The position numbers and the translations under genes were made by a program. From contig NZ_CP118747.1 of NCBI RefSeq assembly GCF_030996345.1, positions 1,424,001-1,488,000 on the forward strand: a stretch of DNA of 64,000 nucleotides. The letters run 5' to 3'. The notes under the pieces are model-generated. The model saw nothing but the letters and a program-made list of their open reading frames with translations. It did no database searches and was not told the DNA's origin. Source of the stretch: Acidithiobacillus sp. AMEEHan (lineage in GTDB: Bacteria > Pseudomonadota > Gammaproteobacteria > Acidithiobacillales > Acidithiobacillaceae). Below are positions 8,452 to 17,106 of the stretch, in pieces; position 1 is the first letter of the stretch; each line of letters begins with the position of its first letter.

Positions 8452-9873
8452 ATGAAACAAGGACTCGAACTCAAACTCGGCCAACATCTGGCCATGACTC
8501 CACAATTGCAGCAGGCGATTCGCCTTCTGCAATTGTCGACCCTGGACCTGCAGCAGGAAGTGCAGATGATGCTCGACAGCAACCCGCTCCTCGATGAAGA
8601 GGAAGGCGTGGAGCTGGCGGCGAGCGATGCTTCATCTCCAGCGCCGGAGGAGCGTCAGCTCGATCTCGCGGCGGAGACCAGCCTGCCCGAGGAGCTGCCT
8701 GTCGACAGCCAGTGGGAAGATGTGTTCGATATGGGCAGCAGCGCCTCCGGAAGCGCGACGGCCAATGAGGAGGATCTGCCCGATTTCGAGGCGCGCAACA
8801 GCCGCGAACAAAGCCTGCAGGACTACCTTCGCTGGCAGGCTGACCTCACCTTTTTCCAGAGTGATGATCGCAATCTGGCCGAGTTGATCATCGATGCCAT
8901 CGACGATACCGGCTATCTGGGGGCGGAATTGACTGAGTTGGCGGAGACCTCTGGTCGACCTGTGGCGGAGCTGGAAGCGATTCTGCGACAGATCCAGGAT
9001 TTTGATCCGCCAGGGATCGCTGCCCGCAGTCTGGCAGAGTGCCTCTCCTTGCAGTTGCAGCAGATCGAGGAAGAAGATGATGCCCTGCTGCTCGCCCGCC
9101 GCATCGTCGATGAGCAGCTCGAGCTTTTGGCCAAGCATGACTATGTCCGTCTGGCGCAGGCTCTGGATGCGCGCGAGGAGGATTTGCGCGCTGCCGTCGC
9201 CCTGATTGCTGCCCTCAATCCCAAACCCGGCAGCGAAATTGGTGCCGGAGCCTCGGAATATGTCATTCCCGATGTCATCGTGCGTTGGGTAGGCAAACGG
9301 CTGCGAGTGGAACTGAACGCCGAGGCGATGCCGCGGCTGCGCATCAATCGTCATTACGCTGACCTGTCCGGTGGCAAGGACGCCGCGCACCGATACATCC
9401 AGGATCAGCTCAATGAGGCGCGCTGGTTCATCAAAAGTCTGCAAAGCCGGCAAGAAACCATCCTGAGGGTAGCTACGGCGATCGTTGAACAGCAGAAGGA
9501 CTTTTTCCTGCACGGACCGGAGGCAATGCGTCCCATGGTTCTGCGCGATATTGCCGAGGCTGTGGAGATGCATGAATCGACGATCTCCCGGGTGACCAAT
9601 CAAAAGTTCATGACCACCCCGCGCGGCTTGTTCGAATTCAAATATTTTTTCTCCAGTCATGTCGGTACGGATCAGGGTGGGGCGGCATCTGCCACCGCCA
9701 TCCGCGCCGTCATTCTCAAAATGGTTCAGGCGGAGGATAGTCGGCATCCTCTCAGCGATGCGGAAATCGCCAAGATACTTGCCGAGCAGGGCATCCAGAT
9801 TGCCCGTCGTACGGTCGCCAAGTACCGCGAGGCCGCCAACATCCCGCCAGCCGGCCAGCGCCGCCGCCTGTAG
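8452..9873 (+). CDS. rpoN: RNA polymerase sigma-54 factor RpoN
   Basis: 473 residues with all RpoN landmarks. There is a Gln/Leu-rich activator-interacting region I (LGQHLAMTPQLQQAIRLLQL), an acidic region II, the core-binding domain, an HTH (AVEMHESTISRVTNQKFM), and a perfect RpoN box ARRTVAKYRE at about residues 451-460 that reads the -24 element. It starts three bases after the lptB stop. It is the sigma factor needed for the two promoter candidates at 39.54 and 39.84 kb and the partner of the activator at 43.98-45.31 kb. Confidence 0.97.
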   Translation: MKQGLELKLGQHLAMTPQLQQAIRLLQLSTLDLQQEVQMMLDSNPLLDEEEGVELAASDASSPAPEERQLDLAAETSLPEELPVDSQWEDVFDMGSSASGSATANEEDLPDFEARNSREQSLQDYLRWQADLTFFQSDDRNLAELIIDAIDDTGYLGAELTELAETSGRPVAELEAILRQIQDFDPPGIAARSLAECLSLQLQQIEEEDDALLLARRIVDEQLELLAKHDYVRLAQALDAREEDLRAAVALIAALNPKPGSEIGAGASEYVIPDVIVRWVGKRLRVELNAEAMPRLRINRHYADLSGGKDAAHRYIQDQLNEARWFIKSLQSRQETILRVATAIVEQQKDFFLHGPEAMRPMVLRDIAEAVEMHESTISRVTNQKFMTTPRGLFEFKYFFSSHVGTDQGGAASATAIRAVILKMVQAEDSRHPLSDAEIAKILAEQGIQIARRTVAKYREAANIPPAGQRRRL

Positions 9874-9891
9874 ATAGCGCCTCTGCCCGCT

Positions 9892-9919
9892 TTTGTAATG
9901 GAGTCCAAGGCGCTACACT
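9892..9919 (+). promoter_or_regulatory. Possible sigma-70-type promoter for hpf-ptsN-hprK-rapZ
   Basis: TTTGTA and TACACT are separated by 16 bases in the 108-base gap between rpoN and hpf. The -35 is weak, so this is a suggestion only. It would allow hpf and the PTS regulators to be expressed apart from the LPS operon. Confidence 0.25.
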
Positions 9920-9981
9920 GACAAAGGAGCGGTAAAGCAGTGACGGACTCCCAAAACGGAAACGAAAGCTAGGAGCTTGCC

Positions 9982-10320
9982 ATGCAAATACACATCACCG
10001 GGCAACACCTGGACCTCACCGAGGCCATCAAGAACCGCGTGCACGAAAAACTCGGACGCCTTGACCACTATTTCGATCGCGTCATCGATGGACGGGTCGT
10101 GTTGAAGTTTCTCGCCCACGAGAAACTCTCCAGCGTGGCGGAGATTACGGTCAGTGCTCCCGGACACGATTTTCACGCCGAGGCGCGCGATGCCGACATG
10201 TACGCCGCCATCGACCAACTGGCCGACAAGATCGACGGTCAGGTGCGTCAGTACAAGGAAAGGCTGCAGCGCCACCGGAGCAGTCCGGTAGCCGCAGTCC
10301 TTGCCACAGAAAGCGAATGA
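9982..10320 (+). CDS. hpf: Ribosome hibernation promoting factor (HPF/RaiA family)
   Basis: 112 residues of the S30AE family (MQIHITGQHLDLTEAIKNRVHEKLGRLDHYFD), the short form without the C-terminal dimerisation domain. It binds the 30S decoding region in stationary or starved cells. hpf directly after rpoN is a very common gammaproteobacterial order. A good Shine-Dalgarno (AGGAG) lies 7-8 bases before the ATG, and the 3' end overlaps ptsN by four bases. Confidence 0.93.
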   Translation: MQIHITGQHLDLTEAIKNRVHEKLGRLDHYFDRVIDGRVVLKFLAHEKLSSVAEITVSAPGHDFHAEARDADMYAAIDQLADKIDGQVRQYKERLQRHRSSPVAAVLATESE

Positions 10321-10763
10321 CCATGGCTGCTTTGCCGCTCCCCGCAAAGGCTATTCTTCTCGACAGTCCAGCCGCGAGTATGACGGAGGTCCTGCAGGCC
10401 TTAGCCGAGAGGCTCAGTGAGAGCACGGGAATTGCTCGGCAAAAAATTTATGATGCCCTGATGGACCGCGAGACGCAGGGTTCGACGGCACTGGGCTTTG
10501 GGGTGGCGGTGCCACACGCGCGTCTGCCGGATCTCGCCAGTGCTGCGGTCGCCGCGTTGCGCAGTCGTAGGGCAGTGGAATTTGCCGCGCCCGATGCGGC
10601 AGGCGTGCGTATCTTTGTGGCCGTGCTGGTACCCGCTGGAGAAGCCATGGAGCACCTAGAGATACTTTCCCACATCGCAGCGCGTCTAACGCAGGAAACC
10701 GCGCGGCAGCAGCTTGCCGAAGTCCAGGATGTGGATGCCTTTCGCGCCCTGCTAGTCGCCTGA
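10317..10763 (+). CDS. ptsN: PTS IIA-like nitrogen regulatory protein PtsN
   Basis: 148 residues. The EIIA(Ntr) phospho-acceptor His is in LGFGVAVPHARLPDL, and the family motif around ALMDRETQGSTALGFG is intact. It is a phosphate-relay regulator, not a sugar transporter. The first ATG at 10317 overlaps hpf; a second at 10323 is possible. No EI(Ntr) or HPr gene is in the window, so the phosphate donor must be encoded elsewhere or be absent. Confidence 0.9.
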   Translation: MTMAALPLPAKAILLDSPAASMTEVLQALAERLSESTGIARQKIYDALMDRETQGSTALGFGVAVPHARLPDLASAAVAALRSRRAVEFAAPDAAGVRIFVAVLVPAGEAMEHLEILSHIAARLTQETARQQLAEVQDVDAFRALLVA

Positions 10764-10817
10764 GGCGTCCCAGTCGTCGGTGGCGATGCTCTCGCCGTTT
10801 GCATAGGGTAGGCCGAT

Positions 10818-11735
10818 ATGGAGCGCAGCGTAAGTTTTTCCCAGATGGCTTCCGATCTGGCCGCCGAACTTGGCTGGACGATCCTGCACGCGGCCGCGCA
10901 AACAGTGCTGCGAGTCGACCCGCAGCATAGTAGTGATGGTGCGGCGCTGGTGGGTTTTCTCAGTTTCATTCGCTCGCACCCGGTGCAGATCTTGGGGCAG
11001 GCAGAACTGGACTACCTGCAGAGTCATCCCGAGCAGATCTATCTGGTGAGGACATTGCGCGTCCTCATTCTTACGGAAGGGGTACAGCCAGCGTCGGATT
11101 GGCTGGCGAGCTTGATGGACCAAGGCGTGGGTATCCTCGTCTCGGCGCTTCCTGCGCGGCGAATCTTGGTGCGTGTGCAGCAATATCTGCAACGCGAGTT
11201 GGCGCCGCGCTGTCTGCTGCACGGGGTGTTGGTTGACGTGCTCGGGGTGGGGATCCTCCTTCAGGGGGAGGCCGGAATCGGCAAGTCCGAGCTGGCCCTG
11301 GAGCTGGTGAGTCGCCATCACCGCCTCATCGCCGACGACAGTGTGCTGTGCATTCGCGAAGCGCCGGGGGTGATCACCGGCCATTGTCCCGCGGCCCTGC
11401 AGGGTTTCATGGAGGTGCGTGGGCTGGGGATCATCAATATCCGCCACCTCTTTGGTGCCGCCTCCGTGATCGATTCCAAGCGTCTGCGCTTGGTGGTCGA
11501 GATTCGTGACATGACGGAAATGGAACTGGCCGACGTCGATCGTTTGCAGGGCCAGGTGGACTACTGGGATATCCTCGGAGTGCCCTTTCCACGCCTGCGT
11601 TTGCCGGTCAGTGCTGCACGCAATCTGGCGGTACTGGTAGAAGCGGCGGCACGAGCGCAGTACCTGCGAGAGGCCGGAATGGATATGGTGGCGCTTTTCG
11701 ATCAACAAACCCGCGCTGTGGGCCACAATTTATGA
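10818..11735 (+). CDS. hprK: HPr kinase/phosphorylase HprK
   Basis: 305 residues. Walker A is LQGEAGIGKSELALEL, followed by the HprK signature MEVRGLGIINIRHLFG. It phosphorylates or dephosphorylates Ser46 of HPr. It overlaps rapZ by four bases. hprK with ptsN and rapZ but no sugar permease is the usual regulatory-only PTS of chemolithotrophic proteobacteria. Confidence 0.92.
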   Translation: MERSVSFSQMASDLAAELGWTILHAAAQTVLRVDPQHSSDGAALVGFLSFIRSHPVQILGQAELDYLQSHPEQIYLVRTLRVLILTEGVQPASDWLASLMDQGVGILVSALPARRILVRVQQYLQRELAPRCLLHGVLVDVLGVGILLQGEAGIGKSELALELVSRHHRLIADDSVLCIREAPGVITGHCPAALQGFMEVRGLGIINIRHLFGAASVIDSKRLRLVVEIRDMTEMELADVDRLQGQVDYWDILGVPFPRLRLPVSAARNLAVLVEAAARAQYLREAGMDMVALFDQQTRAVGHNL

Positions 11736-12631
11736 GCGGCGCTGGTGATTTTGTCATCATTACGGGTCTGTCCGGTTCCGGTAAGACGACTGTCTTGCAG
11801 GCGCTCGAGGACCTTGGCTATTTCTGTGTCGACAATCTGCCTGCCACCCTCCTGGGTTCCTTGTTGCAGGAATTGACGCACCACCAGCTGGCTCCCCTGC
11901 GTGTTGCCGTGAGTATCGATGTGCGCAATCGCACCTTTCTCGACGCACTGCCCGAAGCATTACAGCAGATACCGCAGGAATGCGGCCTGCAACCGCGCAT
12001 ACTCTTTCTCGATGCGGATGAAGAAACGCTGTTACGCCGGTACAGCGAGACTCGCCGCCGCCATCCCCTCAGTGACCAGGCAGAGATAGCACCGGGCGCC
12101 GCACTGCATCAGGTGTTATCGCGTGAGCGCGTCCTGCTGGCTCCTTTGGCACGCCTTGCCGACCGTGTGCTGGATACCTCGCAGGTGCACAGCCACTCGT
12201 TGCGGCTACGTGTGCAGGCCTGGGCCCAGGTGGCACGGGCTCAGCGCCTGATCGTGCTGCTCCAATCTTTTGCTTTCCGCAACGGGGTACCTGCCGATTC
12301 CGATTTTGTCTTCGACCTACGCGCCTTGCCCAATCCCCATTACGAGCCCGAACTGCGGTCTTTGACCGGGCGCGACACCGCCGTGCGGGATTTCCTTGAT
12401 CTTCAGGAGGCCGTACAAAGGGCGCGGAGCAGTCTGGAGGCCTTTCTGCAGGAGTGGCTTCCCCCTTTTGCCCGTGACCACCGAAACTATGTCACCATTT
12501 CCCTGGGCTGCACCGGTGGCAAACATCGTAGCGTCTATATGGTCGAATCCTTGGCGAGATCCTTTGCACGTGATGGGCAGGAGATTTTGGTCGAGCATCG
12601 CGAGCTCGATATTCAGGAGCGGTATTCTTGA
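11732..12631 (+). CDS. rapZ: RapZ/YvcJ-family RNase adapter / nucleotide-binding protein
   Basis: 299 residues. Walker A is GLSGSGKTTVLQAL, the N-terminal family motif is DLGYFCVDNLPATLL, and the C-terminal RNA-binding half includes ISLGCTGGKHRSVYMVE. In E. coli RapZ guides RNase E to GlmZ and so controls GlmS; the family also binds UDP-GlcNAc or GlcN6P. Co-location with hprK and ptsN matches the known conserved cluster. Confidence 0.92.
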   Translation: MSGAGDFVIITGLSGSGKTTVLQALEDLGYFCVDNLPATLLGSLLQELTHHQLAPLRVAVSIDVRNRTFLDALPEALQQIPQECGLQPRILFLDADEETLLRRYSETRRRHPLSDQAEIAPGAALHQVLSRERVLLAPLARLADRVLDTSQVHSHSLRLRVQAWAQVARAQRLIVLLQSFAFRNGVPADSDFVFDLRALPNPHYEPELRSLTGRDTAVRDFLDLQEAVQRARSSLEAFLQEWLPPFARDHRNYVTISLGCTGGKHRSVYMVESLARSFARDGQEILVEHRELDIQERYS

Positions 12632-13011
12632 GCCTGGCGCAGGTCGCTTTACTCACCCATGCCGGTTTTGGCGAGGCGCTGCTGGATGTGGTCGAGCATA
12701 TCTATGGTGACCGTCCTGCGGCGGTATTTGCCCTGTCTCCCGCGGGAGACGATCTCACGTCATTACGCGCGCGCCTGCAAGAGCTGATCGATGCCGCTGG
12801 GTCGGAGCGTCCGCTGCTGATTCTCTGTGACATCCGCGGTGCCAGCCCAGCCAACGCCCTACCCGAGACTTGGGCTAACCCTTGGGTGCGGGTGGTTTAT
12901 GGGTTGAATCTACCGATGTTGCTGCGTGCCCTGTCGCGGCGCGAGCACTGGGAAGGTCTGCCAGAGCTCGTCGCCGAGGGTGGTCGCGCGGCGATTCAGG
13001 GCCATCCGTAA
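12628..13011 (+). CDS. PTS EIIA component, mannose/fructose family
   Basis: 127 residues of the EIIA(Man) fold; the likely phospho-acceptor is His in LLTHAGFGEALLD near the N-terminus. It begins with TTG overlapping the rapZ stop, with AGGAG nine bases upstream supporting this start. In related bacteria it is followed by ptsH and ptsI. Here a 63-base gap and transaldolase follow instead, so the relay is incomplete in this locus. Confidence 0.8.
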   Translation: MSLAQVALLTHAGFGEALLDVVEHIYGDRPAAVFALSPAGDDLTSLRARLQELIDAAGSERPLLILCDIRGASPANALPETWANPWVRVVYGLNLPMLLRALSRREHWEGLPELVAEGGRAAIQGHP

Positions 13012-13074
13012 TCCGCTGTCGCACCGGTTTCTGCACTAGACTGGTAGGCAGAGTGGTTCGCAAGGAGAAAGGCA

Positions 13075-14163
13075 ATGGCAGATTTACGTGCAGTGCATAC
13101 ACGCCTGGGGCAGAGTCTATGGCTCGACAATCTCTCTCGTACTCTGATTCACGACGGCATTCTGGCCCGTTATATTGCTGAAGACGGAGTTTCCGGAGTG
13201 ACCTCCAACCCCAGTATTTTCCAGAAGGCCATTCACGAGAGCCCATATTATCAAGAGGATTTGCTGCGTCCGGCAGAGTCGGCCGAGCGCCTTTACGAAG
13301 AAATGGTCAAGGTCGATCTGCAAATGGCCTGCGATCTTCTGCACGCCACCCATGTCGCCACCCAAGGCGATGATGGTTGGGTAAGTTGGGAGGAGTCCCC
13401 GCGACTGGCCATGGATGAGGCCGCCACCGTTGCCGAGGCGGAGCGTTTGCGCGGCATCGTCCAGCGCGAAAATCTCCTGATCAAGGTGCCGGCGACCGCC
13501 GCTGGTATTGCCGCGCTGCGCACCCTCATCAGTCGCGGTATTTCCGTCAATGTGACGTTGATGTTTGGCCTGCAGCACGTACGCCAGGTATTCGCTGCCT
13601 ATCAGGAAGGTCTCTCGGCCTGGATCGACGCTGGTGGCGAGGCTGGACGGGTGAAGGCCGTAGCCAGCCTTTTCCTGTCTCGCGTCGATACCCTGGTAGA
13701 TCAGCAGCTGGAAACAATCGGCACGGATGCGGCATTGCGGCTGCGGGGCAAGGCCGCGGTGGCACTGGCCAAGAAGGCCTACGCGGTGTATCGGGAGACC
13801 TTTCACGGCCAAGGCTTTTCTCGCCTCAAGGCGGCAGGCGGGCGGCCACAGTATCTGCTTTGGGCCAGCACCAGCACCAAAAATCCGGCCTATTCCGATC
13901 TGCTCTATGTCGAACCATTGATGGGTCCGGAGACCATCAATACCCTGCCCGATGCGACTCTGGCCAAATTGCGGGAACACGGAAAGCTGGCAGATACCCT
14001 GTCTCAGGGCCTTGCTGAGGTGGAGAAGACGCTGGCCGATCTCGCTGCCCTCGGGATCGACCTCGACGGGCAAGTCGCGCCTCAACTGCAGAAGGAGGGC
14101 TTGGAGGCCTTCTCCACTTCCTTCGAGGCGATGCTGGAGGAGGTGGAGAAGCGCCGCGCCTAG
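13075..14163 (+). CDS. tal: Transaldolase
   Basis: 362 residues, the longer TalA/B-like bacterial type. The Schiff-base Lys sits in [28 protein letters not shown] and the [12 protein letters not shown] strand are intact. It transfers dihydroxyacetone units between sugar phosphates in the non-oxidative pentose phosphate pathway and links to the Calvin cycle in autotrophs. It has its own AAGGAG ribosome site and converges on fabI with a four-base overlap of the stop regions. Confidence 0.93.
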   Translation: MADLRAVHTRLGQSLWLDNLSRTLIHDGILARYIAEDGVSGVTSNPSIFQKAIHESPYYQEDLLRPAESAERLYEEMVKVDLQMACDLLHATHVATQGDDGWVSWEESPRLAMDEAATVAEAERLRGIVQRENLLIKVPATAAGIAALRTLISRGISVNVTLMFGLQHVRQVFAAYQEGLSAWIDAGGEAGRVKAVASLFLSRVDTLVDQQLETIGTDAALRLRGKAAVALAKKAYAVYRETFHGQGFSRLKAAGGRPQYLLWASTSTKNPAYSDLLYVEPLMGPETINTLPDATLAKLREHGKLADTLSQGLAEVEKTLADLAALGIDLDGQVAPQLQKEGLEAFSTSFEAMLEEVEKRRA

Positions 14164-14933
14164 AAGCCGACGATGTTGTAGCCGGCGTCGACGTAGGTGA
14201 TTTCGCCGGTAATGCCAGATGCGAGATCCGAGCAGAGGAAGGCGGCGACATTGCCGACTTCCTCTTGTGTCACGTTGCGCCGTAGCGGAGCATGCGCGGC
14301 ATAGTGGTCGAGGATGCTGCGAAATTCGCTGATGCCGCTGGCTGCCAGGGTGCGGATGGGCCCAGCAGAAATGGCGTTTACCCGGATCCCTTCGGGCCCT
14401 AGGGCGTGCGCCAAATAACGTACACCTGCCTCCAGGCTGGCCTTGGCCAGTCCCATGACATTGTAATTGGCCATCGCCCGTTCGGCGCCCAGATAGCTGA
14501 GCGAGAGGAGGGCGCCGTGGCGTCCTTGCAGCAAGGGGCGCAGGGCCTGTGCCATGGCGGTAAAGCTGTAGGACGACACTTCATGGGCAATGCGGAAGCC
14601 CTCGCGGGTGGTGACGTCGGCGTAGTTGCCGGACAGCTCTTCCTTGGGTGCGAAGGCAGCGCCATGGATGGCAATGTCCACCCCACCCCAGCGTTGCTGG
14701 AGGTCGTTGACGACGGCACGCACCTGCGCCTCGTCCATCAGATCCAAGGCCAGAGGGGACGGCGCCTGGATCTGCGCCGCCAGGTCTTCCACCCGGCTTT
14801 TGGTGCGCTCGCTCTGGTAGGTCAACAGGACTTCTGCCCCCTCCCGCGCCATCGCCTGGGCGATTCCCCAGCAAATGGAGCGCTCGTTGGCAACGCCGAC
14901 TACCAAAGCCTGTTTATTCTGTAAAAAACCCAT
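14160..14933 (-). CDS. fabI: Enoyl-[acyl-carrier-protein] reductase (NADH) FabI
   Basis: 257-residue short-chain dehydrogenase of the FabI type. The nucleotide motif is [13 protein letters not shown], and the catalytic Tyr-x6-Lys is seen in YNVMGLAK. It performs the last reduction in each round of fatty-acid elongation. mltD follows 27 bases downstream on the same strand's other side of the start (14961), but mltD reads into fabI, so they may share a transcript. Confidence 0.95.
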   Translation of the reverse strand: MGFLQNKQALVVGVANERSICWGIAQAMAREGAEVLLTYQSERTKSRVEDLAAQIQAPSPLALDLMDEAQVRAVVNDLQQRWGGVDIAIHGAAFAPKEELSGNYADVTTREGFRIAHEVSSYSFTAMAQALRPLLQGRHGALLSLSYLGAERAMANYNVMGLAKASLEAGVRYLAHALGPEGIRVNAISAGPIRTLAASGISEFRSILDHYAAHAPLRRNVTQEEVGNVAAFLCSDLASGITGEITYVDAGYNIVGF

Positions 14934-14960
14934 GGTCTGTGAATGCTCCGAGAGTCCCTG

Positions 14961-16826
14961 TCAACGCAGGAAAATGGTTAGATGCTTGCCGGGCTGCAGG
15001 TCGCTGGCCGAGGCCAAACGGTTCCATTGCACCACGGCATGGGGTGAAACATGGAATTGCTCTGCAATCTGCCAGACGGTGTCGCCGGGGCGGACGACGT
15101 AGGTGGTGGCATGGGGCGCAGTGGCCAGCCGTTCTTGCTGTGGACTCAACGCAGCCACCTCCGTCCCGCGGGCGGGTAGGCGCAGCACCTGTCCGGGATG
15201 CAATATGCTCTTGCTGTGCAAACCGTTGTAGGAGGCAATAGCCGCTACACTCACACCGGCGCGCTGCGCAATCTGCCAGAGGGTTTCGCCGGGTCGCACG
15301 CGAATGCTACCGCCGCTTTGGGCAACGGTATAGGTGGCCTCCTGCAAGTGAGCGCCAGGCAACTGCAGCTTCTGTCCGGGGTGGATGACGCTGCGCGTGC
15401 TTATGTCGTTGGCGCTGGCCAGGGCGCTTACGCTGACATCGGCGCGCTGCGCCAGCTGCCAGAGGCTCTCGCCGGGACGCACGGTGATGCTGCGCGGCGC
15501 ATACCCGCTGGCGACGGCCATGGGCTTGCCGCCATAGATGACGAGTCGTTGCCCCACCTGCAGGAAGCGACCCGACCGCAAATGATTCCAGCGCTCGAGA
15601 TCACGTACGGAAACGCCAGTCCGGAGGGCAAGCTGGGACAGGGTTTCGCCGGGACGTACGGAGGTGTAATGCACGGCGGGAGTAGGCCGGGCAGTCTGTA
15701 CGGCGATGGCTGGTGCTGGGGTGGCTGCCGGAGCGGGCGTCGGAGTTTCCATTTCCGGCATCTGCAGTAAGGCGGTGCGCAGGGTTTTCGCTTTGTCTTT
15801 GGGGACGACCAGCGAGTAGCCGGCCGGCGCTACCCCGTAACTGAGGCCGGCGTTCAGACGCTGCAGCTCCGTCACCGAGACGTCCATCAACTGCGCAGCA
15901 ACCTGCAAATTGACCCGCCGCGGTGTATTCACCAAGGCAATATGCGCGGTGTTGGGGATGCTTGGCAGGGCAATGTGGTAAGCCTGCGCATTCTGAATCA
16001 CTTGTGCCAGCCCGAGTAGCTCGGCAACGTAGTTTTCCGTCTGGTTCGGCAGGTTCAGGTCCCAGAAGTCGGTAGGTTCCCCCGCAGCGACATTCTGCTG
16101 TATGGCCGCCGAGACAGTCCCCTGACCGGCATTATAGGCGGCGATGGCAAGCAACCAGTTGCCGCCAAAGTAATTGTAGAGATAGGAGAGATAATCAAGG
16201 GCGGCATTGGTGGAGGCCGTTAGGCTGAGGCGGGGGTCGCCCCAGCGGGTGTTCTGCAAACCAAAATTCCTTGCCGTGCCGGGAATGAACTGCCAGAGCC
16301 CTGCCGCGGCTGCCGGAGAATATGCCTTCGGGTTGTAGCCGCTCTCGATGGCTGGCAGCAACGCCAGCTCCATGGGCAGGCCCCGCTCGTGCACCGCGTT
16401 GGCCACGTAGTACAAGAAGGGACGGGAGTTGTGGAGGATCTCCTCCAGCTTGCCCTGATGCTGCAGGAACCAACTACGCCACTTGGCTACCCGCGGTCGG
16501 GAGACATCGCTGATGCGGAAACCGTCCACTAGATCAGTCCAGATGCTCTCCTGCGCATTTTGTAGCGCCACGTCGCTGTGCTGTAGGTTGTGAAATTCCT
16601 GCAGAAGCTGCGAGCTGTCGCTGACAGTCTCCGGGGCGGTTTCCTGCGCATCCGTGCTGGGGTCTTGCCCGGCTGGACCGCTGCTTTGCAGCTTGGCGAT
16701 CAACTGGGAAAGGGATTCTGACGGATCGTTGTTGGCTGGTGCGGTGGCCGCACTGTTGCTGGCCCAAGCGAGCGGTGACGCCAGTAGCGCGCAGCTCGTG
16801 GATAGGACGATGACCGACTTTCGCAT
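14961..16826 (-). CDS. mltD: Membrane-bound lytic murein transglycosylase D with four LysM domains
   Basis: 621 residues. It has a signal peptide, then a GH23 SLT domain with the catalytic Glu in LLPAIESGYNPKAYSPAAAAG and the GTARNFGL motif, then four LysM repeats in the C-terminal third, each beginning VRPGE/D and spaced by Pro/Ala linkers. It cleaves glycan strands to 1,6-anhydro-MurNAc products, which AmpD and AmgK/MurU then recycle. The start is set by AAGGAG five bases before the ATG at 16826. Four LysM domains is more than the two or three usual in MltD. Confidence 0.9.
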   Translation of the reverse strand: MRKSVIVLSTSCALLASPLAWASNSAATAPANNDPSESLSQLIAKLQSSGPAGQDPSTDAQETAPETVSDSSQLLQEFHNLQHSDVALQNAQESIWTDLVDGFRISDVSRPRVAKWRSWFLQHQGKLEEILHNSRPFLYYVANAVHERGLPMELALLPAIESGYNPKAYSPAAAAGLWQFIPGTARNFGLQNTRWGDPRLSLTASTNAALDYLSYLYNYFGGNWLLAIAAYNAGQGTVSAAIQQNVAAGEPTDFWDLNLPNQTENYVAELLGLAQVIQNAQAYHIALPSIPNTAHIALVNTPRRVNLQVAAQLMDVSVTELQRLNAGLSYGVAPAGYSLVVPKDKAKTLRTALLQMPEMETPTPAPAATPAPAIAVQTARPTPAVHYTSVRPGETLSQLALRTGVSVRDLERWNHLRSGRFLQVGQRLVIYGGKPMAVASGYAPRSITVRPGESLWQLAQRADVSVSALASANDISTRSVIHPGQKLQLPGAHLQEATYTVAQSGGSIRVRPGETLWQIAQRAGVSVAAIASYNGLHSKSILHPGQVLRLPARGTEVAALSPQQERLATAPHATTYVVRPGDTVWQIAEQFHVSPHAVVQWNRLASASDLQPGKHLTIFLR

Positions 16827-17106
16827 ACTACTCCTTCTTTGGTGAGGAGGCCCCGACCGTGCACCCTGACCAAATCTGCAGATTTTTCGCAAATATAAAC
16901 AAAAAGCTGGAGTGATCCCCAGGGGGAGATTCTCGGCTGATACTAGGGGCTCCATCGCTGCTCGTCAATGCTGATTATGCACTATCAAAATTTCCTATCG
17001 ATCCTGGGAACCGTGCGGAGATTTTTGCGCGCAGTGTGGCGCAGAGTGCAAGCCTGATATGATGGGCCCTGCTACTCGTACAGAAGCAAGAAAGGATGCA
17101 GAGTTG

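Noticed and set aside
8632-9747. A 371-codon open frame on the minus strand opposite rpoN
   Set aside because: Same reason: full antisense overlap with a textbook RpoN and no family features.
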